In this document: positions 12,678 through 24,200 of the stretch, piece by piece
Layout of the letters: each line of letters begins with the position of its first letter
How positions within the stretch are numbered: the stretch's first letter is position 1
Assembly: GCF_033568475.1 (NCBI RefSeq)
Contig: NC_133123.1
Span: forward strand, 154,519,753 to 154,583,752
Origin: Henckelia pumila
Lineage: Eukaryota > Streptophyta > Magnoliopsida > Lamiales > Gesneriaceae
Direction: 5' to 3'
Length of the DNA stretch: 64,000 bases
Program-made: the position numbers and the translations under genes
The notes under the pieces: generated by a model
What the model saw: only the letters and a program-made list of their open reading frames with translations
Told to the model about the DNA's origin: nothing
The model's database searches: none

Positions 12678-12686
12678 ATGCTCTAC
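12678..12686. repeat. Right 9-bp target-site duplication
   Basis: ATGCTCTAC, identical to 11178-11186, directly abuts the terminal CCC of the foldback element. Confidence 0.85.
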
Positions 12687-12936
12687 AGGAGAGCTTTTGT
12701 GTAGATTTTAATTCTGATAAAAATAATTTTCTGATTATAACCTCCATTATTGGATCGCATCGGTTTACCAGTTCTCTAGTAGGCAATAGCCATAGATGTC
12801 ACGATAGATTGTTTATCAAAAAAGCTAAAAACATCACTTAAAATTAAAAGAGATTCAACTAATTCATACATGGGGCAAATGAAAACAAAAAAAAACCCAG
12901 AGTTGTAAGATCTTTGAATTGCAAGTGATATATGCT

Positions 12937-14901
12937 TCAATCTCTACTTCCAAATGCTTCGACATTTTGTCGATCTTGGCACGAGTGGATAGAACTAGTT
13001 AACCAGAAGACACAAGCCAAGAAACCAACCGTGCCGGCGAGCACAAATAACGCGAATGAACCAACAAGAGCATACCTGAAATAGACAACTGCGGGTACTG
13101 GTTCTGTGAACTTGAACTGTGTGTAGTAGTACACAGCATAAAGGAAGAAGTAGAGTGCAGATGAACCCGAGGCGAAGAATGATCTCCACCACCACAAGTT
13201 GTCTCCTCTGCAGATGTGGAAGTAGCAATGCAATATACTGCTTGAGCCGCAGGTGACGATAAAAAGGAAGAATGTAAGTAAGAGGAATGCTAAGTCGCAA
13301 TAGAAGTTATGTAACCAGATTGATGTGATGACGAAGAATAGCTCTGCAGATGCAACAAAGAATGGGATTGCGCCTCCTATTAGTATAGATAATATAGTTA
13401 AGACTGGGTTCAAGAACCATGATTGCTCGGATATTTCCCTCTGAATTCCGTTGATTTTTACTGGACCCTTGATGGCGGGTATCTTGAACCCAACATAGCT
13501 ACCTACAAGAACAAGTGGAACAGAGACGCCGAGCCACTTGAGGACTAATGCAAACATTGCCCCAAATGTTATGGCTCTGGATGATTCCTCTCCCCAACTT
13601 AGAGCAGTCGTCAAGATGAAGAAAATGACAAACAATATTCCAGGGAACATGAAAGATGTTTTGAGAACGATCCTTCTCCATTCCTTTGCATTCAACATTG
13701 TATGGAGACTAGCTGAGGTGTAGCCTGCAAACAGGCCCATGAATGCCCAGAGAGATAGCAAAGTTGTCATCATCTCCCATGGGTTCGAAGGAGAAAGGAA
13801 TCCAAGTGCAGCAAAGATCATCGTAAATAGAATCATCCCAAAAATCTGAACACCGGTGCCAGCATAAACACACAGCAAATCTGAGTTTGCAGGAGGCCTG
13901 AAAATGTCCTCAGGAACTAATATCCATCCAATTTCTTCTTCTTCTTCTTCTTCTTCTTCTTCTTCTTCTTCCACCAATTGGACGTCGTCAGTAATATTCG
14001 CCAACATTAACAAGTGAAGAGTACCAGCAAAAATCGAAATGATGAATGATAAACAATGAATCTCAACATCTTCAAGCATATAAAGATAAGCATCGGCTCT
14101 AGAAGCCCATTTGATCCCACTCTCCTGAAACTCTACGTCGTAGGTGAAAATAATTTCCTTGTCATCTTCAACTTCTAGTTGGGAATCATTGCCAGTTAGA
14201 GTGCAGTTTTTCAACCTCAGCTTCTCATTCTCACACTCATATCCATGCTTTACACTGAATGGTTTGGCTTCAAATCCTACAATTCTAGCCACATGATCAG
14301 TACTTTCTTCATCCTTGTGATACTTTACAGTAAATGCCAAGTGGTTGTTGATAAAATACTTTGGCTCCAGTTTTCCACCATACTGCACTTTCACCCCAAC
14401 CGGGAAACCACTAGGATACACAGAGGAATCCGTATAAGATGATCTGTTGTATGGCACAACTAGAGTGAGATTATCCAATATCATGTTCACCCGGTATTCG
14501 CGATCAATCCTCTGTTTCAACTCCTTCACATCTTTGGCATCAAGGATGGTGCGACAAACAACTTGGCACATTTGTGGTTCTCCCATCTTGAACTCATAGG
14601 GAGAGATCGCAAGGCGAGCACTGCTAAGAAATTTCCCCAGGTCGTCCTTCCTGTCCTCTACAATTTTCTTTGGTATGCAGTAAGGGAGAGAATAATAGGA
14701 TTCTGAAATCTGAGTTTTCGGTGAGGTCAATCTTTGCACTTCCACCAACAAAGGATCACCATTGGCGAAATCTTTGGGATCGACGGTGCCCGGAAGATAT
14801 GAGACGTGAAAACTGAGCATGATGCAACCATATGCGAAGACATGCAAGTACATCCAAAATGCGTTGGGTATTTTCTCGATGAAATCCTTTATCCATTCCA
14901 T
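12937..14901 (-). CDS. Transmembrane 9 superfamily (EMP70/TMN) protein, divergent, single exon
   Basis: 654 residues. TM9SF/EMP70 proteins are Golgi/endosomal membrane proteins with a lumenal N-terminal domain and nine C-terminal membrane helices. Visible features are a hydrophobic segment (about 14-34) followed by SYLPG, the conserved SYYSLPYC (about 68-75), YRVNMILDNL (136-145), SGIKWASRADAYL (261-273), GWILVPEDIFRPP, GTGVQIFG, GFLSPSNPW, WWWRSFFASGSSALYFFLY and a long set of helices. The start at MEWIKDF is chosen because the in-frame extension to 15078 is low-complexity and crosses a (GT)n microsatellite. Oddities are a 13-Glu run (311-323) encoded by a GAA microsatellite, a shortened stretch between the first helix and the GWILVPED motif, and a C-terminus (EAFGSRD) lacking the short Lys/Asp-type Golgi retention tail usual in plant TMNs. 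The frame is open throughout, so it is probably a diverged paralogue rather than a pseudogene. Confidence 0.88.
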   Translation of the reverse strand: MEWIKDFIEKIPNAFWMYLHVFAYGCIMLSFHVSYLPGTVDPKDFANGDPLLVEVQRLTSPKTQISESYYSLPYCIPKKIVEDRKDDLGKFLSSARLAISPYEFKMGEPQMCQVVCRTILDAKDVKELKQRIDREYRVNMILDNLTLVVPYNRSSYTDSSVYPSGFPVGVKVQYGGKLEPKYFINNHLAFTVKYHKDEESTDHVARIVGFEAKPFSVKHGYECENEKLRLKNCTLTGNDSQLEVEDDKEIIFTYDVEFQESGIKWASRADAYLYMLEDVEIHCLSFIISIFAGTLHLLMLANITDDVQLVEEEEEEEEEEEEEIGWILVPEDIFRPPANSDLLCVYAGTGVQIFGMILFTMIFAALGFLSPSNPWEMMTTLLSLWAFMGLFAGYTSASLHTMLNAKEWRRIVLKTSFMFPGILFVIFFILTTALSWGEESSRAITFGAMFALVLKWLGVSVPLVLVGSYVGFKIPAIKGPVKINGIQREISEQSWFLNPVLTILSILIGGAIPFFVASAELFFVITSIWLHNFYCDLAFLLLTFFLFIVTCGSSSILHCYFHICRGDNLWWWRSFFASGSSALYFFLYAVYYYTQFKFTEPVPAVVYFRYALVGSFALFVLAGTVGFLACVFWLTSSIHSCQDRQNVEAFGSRD

Positions 14902-15110
14902 TAAAATGTCAAGAAGATGATCAAAGATTAAAGTAGAGAAAATCTGTGTGTGTGTGTGTGTGTGTATACTATAGAAATAGAAGGATATTGTGGAATAGGA
15001 GAGAAGAGGAAACTGGAATATAAGCAAGAATCCTAACGGAGAGAAAAACTGGGAGATGCATATCTTTTTTTGATACATTCTAAACTCATGAAACTTTCCT
15101 AGAGTTCGTT
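14902..15110 (-). promoter_or_regulatory. Probable 5' leader of the TM9SF gene with (GT)n microsatellite
   Basis: The stretch upstream of the chosen start contains an (AC/GT) repeat near 14945-14966 and pyrimidine-rich blocks. It is open in frame with the gene but codes only low-complexity sequence, so I read it as leader. Confidence 0.4.
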
Positions 15111-16320
15111 CACTTATTAATTGAAGCTTTTTTTTTCTTTTTTTTTTTCTAGGTAAAATGTATTAAAAACAAATTCAATATTATTAAGAGGATGAGAAAG
15201 TTTATAAGCTATTTTGATATTTTATTTTTACATATTATTTCTATATATTTTATTAAATTCTCTGCACGTCCTATGCCAATTTTTTGTACATAATTTTTCA
15301 AAAAATTTTCTAAATTAAAATTAAAAATAGTTTTATTTTTTAATTTATGTTTAACATTTATAATAAATGTAAAACTATTTTTTATGTATATTACTATTTA
15401 AATTATTTTCATAGTATTTTATTATTTTGGTAATTTCGACAATAAAAAGATAACAAATACATCAACATCTTTAAGATGTTTAAAATAAGTTTCAAAGACT
15501 TTAACAACTTATTTTTAAAATAAACTTATAAAATCTTAAAACAACTTATAAGCTATTATAAAATATTTTTAATAAACTTAACAAAACAACTCTCACCTAC
15601 AAAGTGAGCAAAATTCTTAACCCCAATTGCTGAATACTTGAATATTGCTTCTTATTCAAATAAGCAAATCCACAAGAAGTGATACTCTCAAATAATACAA
15701 CTCTGCTTAGTTAACTACACCGACCATTATCAAAAAAGAGTCTAAAATTATAAATACATTTCGGGAAGAAGGAAAAAAGATTAAAAGAAAACTAGTTCGT
15801 GTCCATAATGAGTCCACAATTTGTGATCACCACTTTGGAGTAAGGTCTGTTGAAGCCTCTTTCCGCTACCACAGCCCTTTTGTCTCCTATTAGCTTGGCC
15901 ACCCTTTTCAAGTAGAGAAGATGATATAGTTATTTCAAGTAGACTCGAATTCGAAACAAGATACTTATAGGCGAATAAAAATCGTGATATTGGATCAGCT
16001 CGACGAAAGATCGTGGCATGATTTATAAGACAGAAAGGATATGCTCATATGCATATAGAAAGCTAGATTTTTTTGGATTTGAGTTATCTAGCTAGTGTAT
16101 ATGACCTAAAGGCTCATACAAAATTCAGAGGCATGAATTCTAGCCAAACTCGTGCGTTACTGATGTAACCACTAATCCATTGTCAACATAGTTGAAACTT
16201 GAGTTCAAACCATAACATATTGCATATACATACCCATATATATTAATCTTTAATCTTGTGAGATGGATAACTATTTAACCTCTGTTCATAAATAAAAAAA
16301 AAAAAAAAATTCTGTTACAA
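15111..16320. other. AT-rich spacer between TM9SF gene and cyclophilin, nothing recognised
   Basis: The stretch is AT-rich with homopolymer runs. No ORF of note, RNA gene or clear repeat was found. Confidence 0.55.
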
Positions 16321-17160
16321 TTAGGAGCTAGGCAAGAAAGAGTACCTAAAGTAAGGAGAAGTTGTATTCTCTTTAACAGTCTCAACTCTGCCAATCCTCT
16401 CCACAACATCCATTCCTTCAATCACTCTCCCCACCACCAAAGCCGAGGCATCCAACTCCGGCGAGTCCTCCGTCGTGATCACGAACTCCGTCCCGTTCGG
16501 GTCCGTTCCGACTTCTTCTTGGCCGATTTCAAGCTTCCCTTCTCTGGCAACAAGCTTAAGCTTCGGAGGTGGTTTCAATGGATCCCTCACAATAATGCTC
16601 ACACTCTTGGCCACATTCTTGGTCCCTACACAAGACACATCCTGCTTCTCCAATTCGTCCACTAAACGGTCGAGTATCGACAGTTTCCTCCCCGTTTTCC
16701 GGGCAATCTCCGCATCCCCGCCGTAATATCGAAGCCCACCATTTTGCACGTAATTAGGCATTATCTTCACGAACTCTTTTCTGCGGTAACTTACCCCACC
16801 TGCTCCGGAGACAAGATCACTGAACCTGGAGGAACCAGATGGGACATCCTCGCCGTACAGCCCAATCACGATTCGGCCGACAGGCTCTCCGTCTATGGAC
16901 ACATCAAGAAATGCTTTCTTTCCCGTTTCTGGGTTTCTATCCACGCATGGAACAATGGGTTTATCTGGTGTAATCACCATTGTTTCTGCTCGCAGTGGTT
17001 GCGGCGCCGTAAGAGGGCCCATCATGAACAGCAGCAGCGACGAAAAGGTGAGGTCCCGGCGGAGGATTGGATTTGGGGGAGCTTGCGTTGCGGGAAACTG
17101 AAGTGGCTTCGGGGGAATTAGCTGGTGGATTTGACATAGTAGCCGAGATGAAGAATGCAT
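16321..17160 (-). CDS. CYP26-2: Cyclophilin-type peptidyl-prolyl isomerase, plastid lumen (CYP26-2-like)
   Basis: 279 residues, single exon. Cyclophilins catalyse cis-trans isomerisation of prolyl bonds. The sequence matches plant plastid CYP26-2 (about 317 aa in Arabidopsis as I recall). The N-terminus is a basic, Ser-rich transit peptide. A twin-arginine thylakoid signal follows (RRDLTFSS at 34-41, hydrophobic core to 50, likely cleavage after LRA at 58), pointing to the thylakoid lumen by the Tat route. The cyclophilin fold starts at FLDVSIDGEPVGRIVIGLYG (about 84-103). The usual active-site FHR...QGGD reads FVKIMPNYVQNGG (130-142), so the catalytic Arg appears replaced by Lys, and activity may be weak. 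The start at MHSSSRLL was chosen over an upstream in-frame Met because only this one gives a normal transit peptide. The gene symbol is by family resemblance. Confidence 0.85.
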   Translation of the reverse strand: MHSSSRLLCQIHQLIPPKPLQFPATQAPPNPILRRDLTFSSLLLFMMGPLTAPQPLRAETMVITPDKPIVPCVDRNPETGKKAFLDVSIDGEPVGRIVIGLYGEDVPSGSSRFSDLVSGAGGVSYRRKEFVKIMPNYVQNGGLRYYGGDAEIARKTGRKLSILDRLVDELEKQDVSCVGTKNVAKSVSIIVRDPLKPPPKLKLVAREGKLEIGQEEVGTDPNGTEFVITTEDSPELDASALVVGRVIEGMDVVERIGRVETVKENTTSPYFRYSFLPSS

Positions 17161-18207
17161 TCGTGGGTCTGTATCAATTTTTTCTGGGCGATTAACAGAA
17201 GAGAAAAAGGTTGAAACTTGAAAACGTTGCAGAGTTTTGGATTGGATAAGGAGGGGGAAGAAGAAGAAGAAAGCTGCAGCATGTATGCATTTCGTGGCGC
17301 AAGTTTTATCTGGAACTTTGTAGTGAAGACAGAAAAAATTAAAAATAATATAATAGATCATAAAATATTAAATTATATTTGTTAAGCGACTGATTTTGAA
17401 TTTTTAGTCTATATTTTTACATGTTCTTTTAGAAAAATAACATATGGGTAAAAAATAAAGTTAATATTTTATTTATTTTGGAAAAATGGAAGTGTAACAT
17501 TAAAAAAAAAAGCTATTTTAGGAAATTTAACATTTGGCACCTTAAGCTAGGTATTAAATGAAGATATTTTGTTATGATTTGTGAAACAACTCAAAATATT
17601 ATTTCCTTTTTATTTTTAGCTTCAAAATATTATTTCCTATGTATTAAAAAATATATCGAGCCTCAAATATTACTTCTTTTGCATTCAATAATAGTTCGAG
17701 CTAGATCATTTCTAAATAAATTTTTTGAGCCCAAATTAGTGTGCATGATATCATTTTGTTTAATATATTATAAACATAATAAATACAACCGAGCTCAAAA
17801 CTCGAATAAGAATCTGAACATTTTCTCAGCAAGCTTAATCTCATAAAACAAATCAGGTTCGATTTAAATTTTAATTCTAGCAGAGCCCGAACTCAAAGTA
17901 TCTCATCTTTCAGGCTTCAAACAGAAAAAAATTGAAGCTTGAACTCGAGCTCATATTATGGCATACTTGGCTCGATTTAGTTTGTTTACGCCTCCACCAT
18001 AAATGTAACAGCAAGGTTACACGAATGGATCAGAAGGCATAACCGTGCATTACTTACATATATACACATACGCAACAGAAGGAAAACTAGCAAGTGCAGC
18101 ATCAGTATGGCTGATCAGCTTTCGGGTGGTGGTATCCAAGCTGATCAGCTTCAACAAAACCAGAGGGGGGGGGGGACAAAAAATGAGATGTTTGCATTGG
18201 CTAGTTT
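17161..18207. other. AT-rich spacer between cyclophilin and MSH2
   Basis: This holds the 5' flank of the cyclophilin gene and the 3' flank of MSH2. A short poly-G run lies at about 18165-18175. No gene seen. Confidence 0.55.
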
Positions 18208-21200
18208 CTAGAATAACTGTCGGAGCCAGCTATTGCTAACGGAATCCTTCTCCAATCCCTCTCTCAAATTGTTAACTTGTTCCAACGCTTGCTTCAAGTC
18301 CATTTTGTCCAGCGGCAGCTCAGAGAAGTCCTTCAAGAACTGGCGAGCTCGTTCAGCGCCCCTACCTACATCATCAGCATCCCATTCTCGCTTCCGTTTT
18401 GGTATAATCTGAATATCAGGACAAACTTAGATGTATCAACAAGCATGCTACTGCATCATCAATTTTCATACATTTGCGATGAGGAGAAATAGAAATGTTG
18501 GTGATATGTCAAAATATGCATGATCCCACGGTGCCCACCAAAAAGGTGTGGTCATTCAAAGCACCAGCAACAATTATACATGGAGGGACAAAGAGTTACT
18601 TGTTCTTTTAATTTATCATCTCTTCTATCAGAAATGTTTTCTTTGTCACTAATAATAGTTTATCATCCGGTGGGATTTTTATCAACCAGGACAGTTTAAA
18701 GTGAAACTAGAAATTTATAAGTCAAAATCTTGCTGTTGCTATTTGCATACCTCATCTGCATCATGGCGAAAAATTTCCATGGGCGAAAAATCTTCCAATT
18801 CAGAAGCCTTTGCGCGGGCAAGAGCAACAACACATTCTGGAAAGTTGGCAAATTCTGCTACATGTATTCCAAAGCTTTGATCACAGGCACCTGGTTCAAC
18901 CTTGGAAACAGTAAAGCACACCGAGCATTGTTAAGGGAGTGTTTGCAAAATATTATGTAATTAGAGAAGTATTTAAATTTATAGATTGTGATGGAAAAAA
19001 CACAAGTGGCTGGTGTTTGACTATAAAAGTGAAAAGCTGATGATTTTTTCCTGAAGTCCTTGGTGAACAAGTAATTCTAATACTAGTTTTTTTTTTTTTT
19101 AACAAAAATAAAAACCAAAAATACCTTTATTAAAATGTTTCCAGAAATTAACAATAATTTTGAATTACACAAAAATATCGAGGGTAATAGTGTCAAGAAA
19201 ATTTTCCATTTATTTACTAAAATACCAAAACCACTTTTAAGAATCAGATGCAGCATCGGTCTAGGTTCTGATTTCAATTAAATTGAGTAGAAGCAGAATT
19301 GAGGTTAAGAAACACAAAAAACTTTATTTAAGTTAAAAGTGGAAAAAAAAATTAGACAAAATGTATTTACACTCTATACGCGAGAGAGCCCAATTGAAAC
19401 TCAAAAGAGTCATAAACAAGAAATTACTCCATCTAAATCAAAATTAGCCCATAGTTAATTTGTTTCATGTTTGCAACAGACAAAAAATGTTGATGGCTCA
19501 TATGCATGGTTGCCTTAAAAAAATTTAATGTTGTCCAATATTTTGATTTCTGTTGATGAATGCATCATAAATCAACTCGACCACACATCTTCGCATCAAG
19601 TGGGCATGCACATCACACTCATCCTTCAGCATCAAACCTATCATTGCTTTCCACACTTTAGGTGGTCAACAAAGGCAGCTTTAATATCAATACAAAATGG
19701 CAAACGTGTAGAGTGTGAGAGGGAGAGAGACACCTTGTAAAGCATGGTAAGCTTGCGATTTGATGGGTCAATGTGTGCACTCACGTGGTAATTAGCTACT
19801 CCTATATGCTTGTTTGAAGATAGCTTATCAACAGCATTATCATGAGCTAATGACGTCAACTCATGAAAGTGAGTTGCAAACAGGGTGGGTGCTTTTATAA
19901 CTTCAATTATGTGCTCACAAATAGCCCAAGCCAAACCTGTAATTGCCACAACACAATATTTCAAAGTCTGGTTATTAGCAATACAAAGTTGAATGGGAAA
20001 AAGCTAGCAATATCCTCCAAGATTGAGCCATAAAAGAGGGGCCAAAATCAAACAAAGGTAACCTTCATTGCATTGAGGGTAAAAAGAGAACATCAAATGG
20101 ACATAAACATGATTCACATCAACACTAATCAGTTTATGCTGCAAATAATGTGTTTCTAGAAACTACAAAAATAAAGTTGCAAATATATATTTTCAATGAA
20201 ATTCTCTGGGAATTCAAATCTTTCTACGAGCAGTCTGGAATAGGGAAAACAAATTCAGTCACCAAACTACAACATTCATAGTAATTTAATTCAAATACAC
20301 ATCCTTCATTACGCAATCATGGTCATTATAGATTACAATAGAATGTGAAGTCGATCCACAATCAATGTCATATGCAAGCTATCCGGTTCACACCAAGCGA
20401 ATTGTATTTAGATATAACTATTGCCATTTTTACATGATCCTTTGACTAGAATTACATAGATTTTTCAAATATATAAAACAGGATATTGACTATCTCTCTC
20501 TTTCAGCATATGTTGCATCCGACAATTCACTGTCAAATGCGTCCAAGTGATCCATTAACTTCAAAGCATTTACCTTTCTTGTTGATAAAGATTACAAGCA
20601 TTAATAAATATAACACACTACTAATGTTCCACTGTCCTTTATATGTGCAGGTGTGACACAATTGCAACATTGTGCGGAAAAGAAGAGAATGGGTATGCCA
20701 TCGGACGTGTGATAAAAGAAAGATATACGGAAATGAATGAAAATTCAGCGATTATCAGAGTTGATATGCTCCCACAAACTTATTATTTTCCTCCTGCTAT
20801 TTTGATGTGTTCACACCTATTATGCACATTCACCCAAACAAACATATTTTCCGCAAGAATGACATTTCATAGTCAAGCACAATGGTAATTACTAATTCTA
20901 ATTATTGTATTTAGTATTCTCACTTCTGCACCAGCACATAAAACAATCCCAATAGGATATTTATTGGGAAAGGGGTCACAAAACTTAAACAAAAAGATCA
21001 TATTGACAAATACTAGCATAAGTGTATGCAGAAATAAAAAAAGGTGTGTACATGCCCATAGGAGTTCTGAATGGGCATGCTGAAAAATTAACAAACAAAG
21101 ATGCAGATGAGAAAAAGACTAACCAAATCCATCATAGGTTGATGTGCCACGACCTAACTCATCAATTATTATTAAAGACTTGTCTGTAGCTCCTTTCAAG

Positions 21201-24200
21201 ATTGATGCAGTTTCTAGCATTTCTTGCATGAAAGTTGAAACTCCACGCATCTATAGAAGGGAGACAAAGAGGCAAAATGAAGCTATGTTAAACAAATGAA
21301 ATATAAATATCTACATCCTTCTGTCGCACAAAAACACACACTTGCACATATTGAGGGATTTCATAGTTTAAGCTAAGCAAGTGCAAGTCATTTGGTTTCC
21401 TTCTTATAAAGCTGCAATTGCCTTGTACTTCTCAAAATCTTTTCTCTCTCCTGAGTGCATAGGGATCAGTGACACACAACCAGACATAATGTTGTAATCT
21501 ATGATCAGATTCATCAGAAGTCCACAAGTTGATAGGGACGTAAACACAATTTAAACATATATATATGACATTGTCTACAATGTTATAACAATTGAAGAAT
21601 GATAAATAAATATCTGAACCACCAAAAATGTTTTCAACAGTGATGCAATGAGGAACTCAGAATCGATATTCATACTAATAAAGGGATATGTAAGTCAAAT
21701 AAAATCAAGTCATCCTAGCAAGCCACTTCTTCCTACTTATCATCAAAGCCAAAATAACATATGAAAAAATCATAATCTCAACTTTCATCTTTTCCATTAA
21801 ACAAAATCTCTGAAGAAAATAATTTGACAATAAAAGAAAATAATTGCGGTGCCATGAAAAAACTGCGGCGCCACTCAATTCCATGAAACTCCAACTCCTG
21901 ACAATCATGCTGACAACTGTAGGTCTATTCACACGGGTCATGGATGAATAGGTGATAATAAGATACATCATCTGCAGTCACTGAAACAAATCTTCAAGAA
22001 TTTAACCAACTTCAACAAGTTCATTTCGTAGCACATCAATATTACCTGGCAGTCACCAGCACCTACTCTTGCAAAAATACAATCACGAATAGAAATGCTG
22101 GCGCTTTCACATGGGACAAAGGAACCAACTTGTGCCATCATAACATTCACGCCCACCTGTGTGTAAATAAAACGTAGAATAGCCTAATTTCAGTAAGTGA
22201 GCAACCTTTAATCACATGTGATGCATCAGGCACTCATAAAAGTAAATGTTAAAGATAAATTGTGGTTACAGTTCAAATTTAGCAGAATGAATTATTTTGC
22301 TTTGCTAAACACATTGAGCGGCTGCGCTTATAAAGGACATGGAGAAACCCCATTTTTTCATCATAACAAGGGAAATCAAGATCAGAAATTATTTTTTAGA
22401 TATCTTTTGTCATTTGCACCCATGTGCACTAGCATGCATGTAAACAGTATAAATAGCATGCTACAGTTGATAGTTTAACAACACCTTCTCCAAGGAACTT
22501 TTTACCTGCATCATCAGACACGTGGACAAACTCCATGCTTTGTCTTATCATGGTCAATAAGAGTTAAATCTAAACAACACAAGTAGGACTAACCCCTATG
22601 CTGATAGTAAAAGTTTAATCCCTTGGTTATCATGAATGATGCTTATGAATGCTCCAGTAAGTACTTTTTTGATATCCACATTAAACAAGAATTTTTGCCA
22701 ACCTGTCGTATGAAAGTTGACTTTCCACCCATATTAGGCCCTGTGATAATCTGGAACCAGCTATTTTCCCTGATCTGGAACATAAACAAAATACTACATG
22801 AAAAACTGAGAATAGGCTACTAAAGATAGGTTGCCCACAGAGCATGAGAACTTACTAGCTTGCAATCATTTGGGATAAAGTTCACCCAGTCTTGTGCTTC
22901 AACACAAGGATGCCGACTTCCTTCTAAAATAATGTCTCCCATATCCTGACAAGAAAGACATGGGAAAAAGCATGTTACAATTTCTTCGCAAGAGAGTTAG
23001 GATGATTAACTAACTCTTACAGGTGGATTGATACTAGGTCGTGTGTAGGGAGTCGGACAAGTAGCAGCCAAATCAGCAAAACCAAGTAAAACATCTAATT
23101 CAGAGAGAGGTCCAGCAATTCCTTCGAACACCTGTAAAAGAAAGCAACAAAAATGACACTAATGGGAAAAAAACTCTGTAAAATGGCAGGGAGAGATTAC
23201 AAGCATTCAGTTACATTTACCTCAGAAAAGCTAGCAACAGTTTCAACTACTTTTGCAACCAAATCTTTCTGGCAGTTCTTATACTCCTCAACCACCTTTT
23301 GGTATTGATCACTTAGTTTTTTAAGTTTGGTATTGGTAAACTTTACCCCATCTTTTCGAGTTTCAAGAATAATAAAATGGGTATTTAGCTTCTTCCTTAC
23401 TTTTGGTTCTTCTTTTTTCGTAATTCTAAAGACATGTCCATATTGTGTGCCTTTTTCCAGTTTCAGAGCTTTTTCAAGGGCCAGCTCAAGATCGTTAGCT
23501 GCATTTATGTGCAATTCATGTATCTGCTGTCCCAAAGACTCTTGCTCACTTTTCAAAACAGATAATTGTGAATTATAGTCAGCCGAAATCAAGTATTCTC
23601 CATTCTCGAGTTGATCAAGGTCAATTGCAACTTCCACAAGACCAATGAACCTATTCAAATGAGCATCTCCTGTCCATTTTTCTAGAGTATCCAAATACCT
23701 TTCTCTGATCAGTGAAGAAAACTGCCCACTGTACTGCTCTAATGCACTTTTGATGAATGGCAATCTGATGCTCGACTGTATTCCATGAAAAAGTAACAAA
23801 CAAAGAAATGTACGGTGAAAAAGTTATAATAGTTGAGATAAAGAGTGATAAGCATTTCAACCTCATAATTTCTATGCTAATCAACAAATATGAACTTATG
23901 GGTAAAAAAATCTCAAAGAATATACCTTGCTATTGCAACTGAGCATTTTGGACAGACTGACATAAGGAATCCCTTTTTGTACAAAAGTATATAGTAGAAA
24001 AAAAGTGCTACTCCCATAAAATCCAGAGGAAATGAGATGCCTTAAAGTAAGCGAAAGGAGGATATTTTTAAGCCAAAGAGATGAGATAAAATGAGATCAG
24101 ATAGCACCTACATGATGGGCAAAGAGTGTGGCTAGTTTGTCAAGATATGACCACACTGATAGCTTTTGCAATTAGAATTCAAAGGATCTACCTTATTCAC

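Noticed and set aside
14902-15078. In-frame 59-residue N-terminal extension of the TM9SF ORF
   Set aside because: It codes low-complexity Phe/Ser/His-Thr sequence across a GT microsatellite; the family N-terminus is satisfied from 14901.
17161-17361. In-frame upstream extension of the cyclophilin ORF
   Set aside because: It contains a poly-Phe stretch and would bury the transit peptide; the start at 17160 gives a normal bipartite plastid signal.
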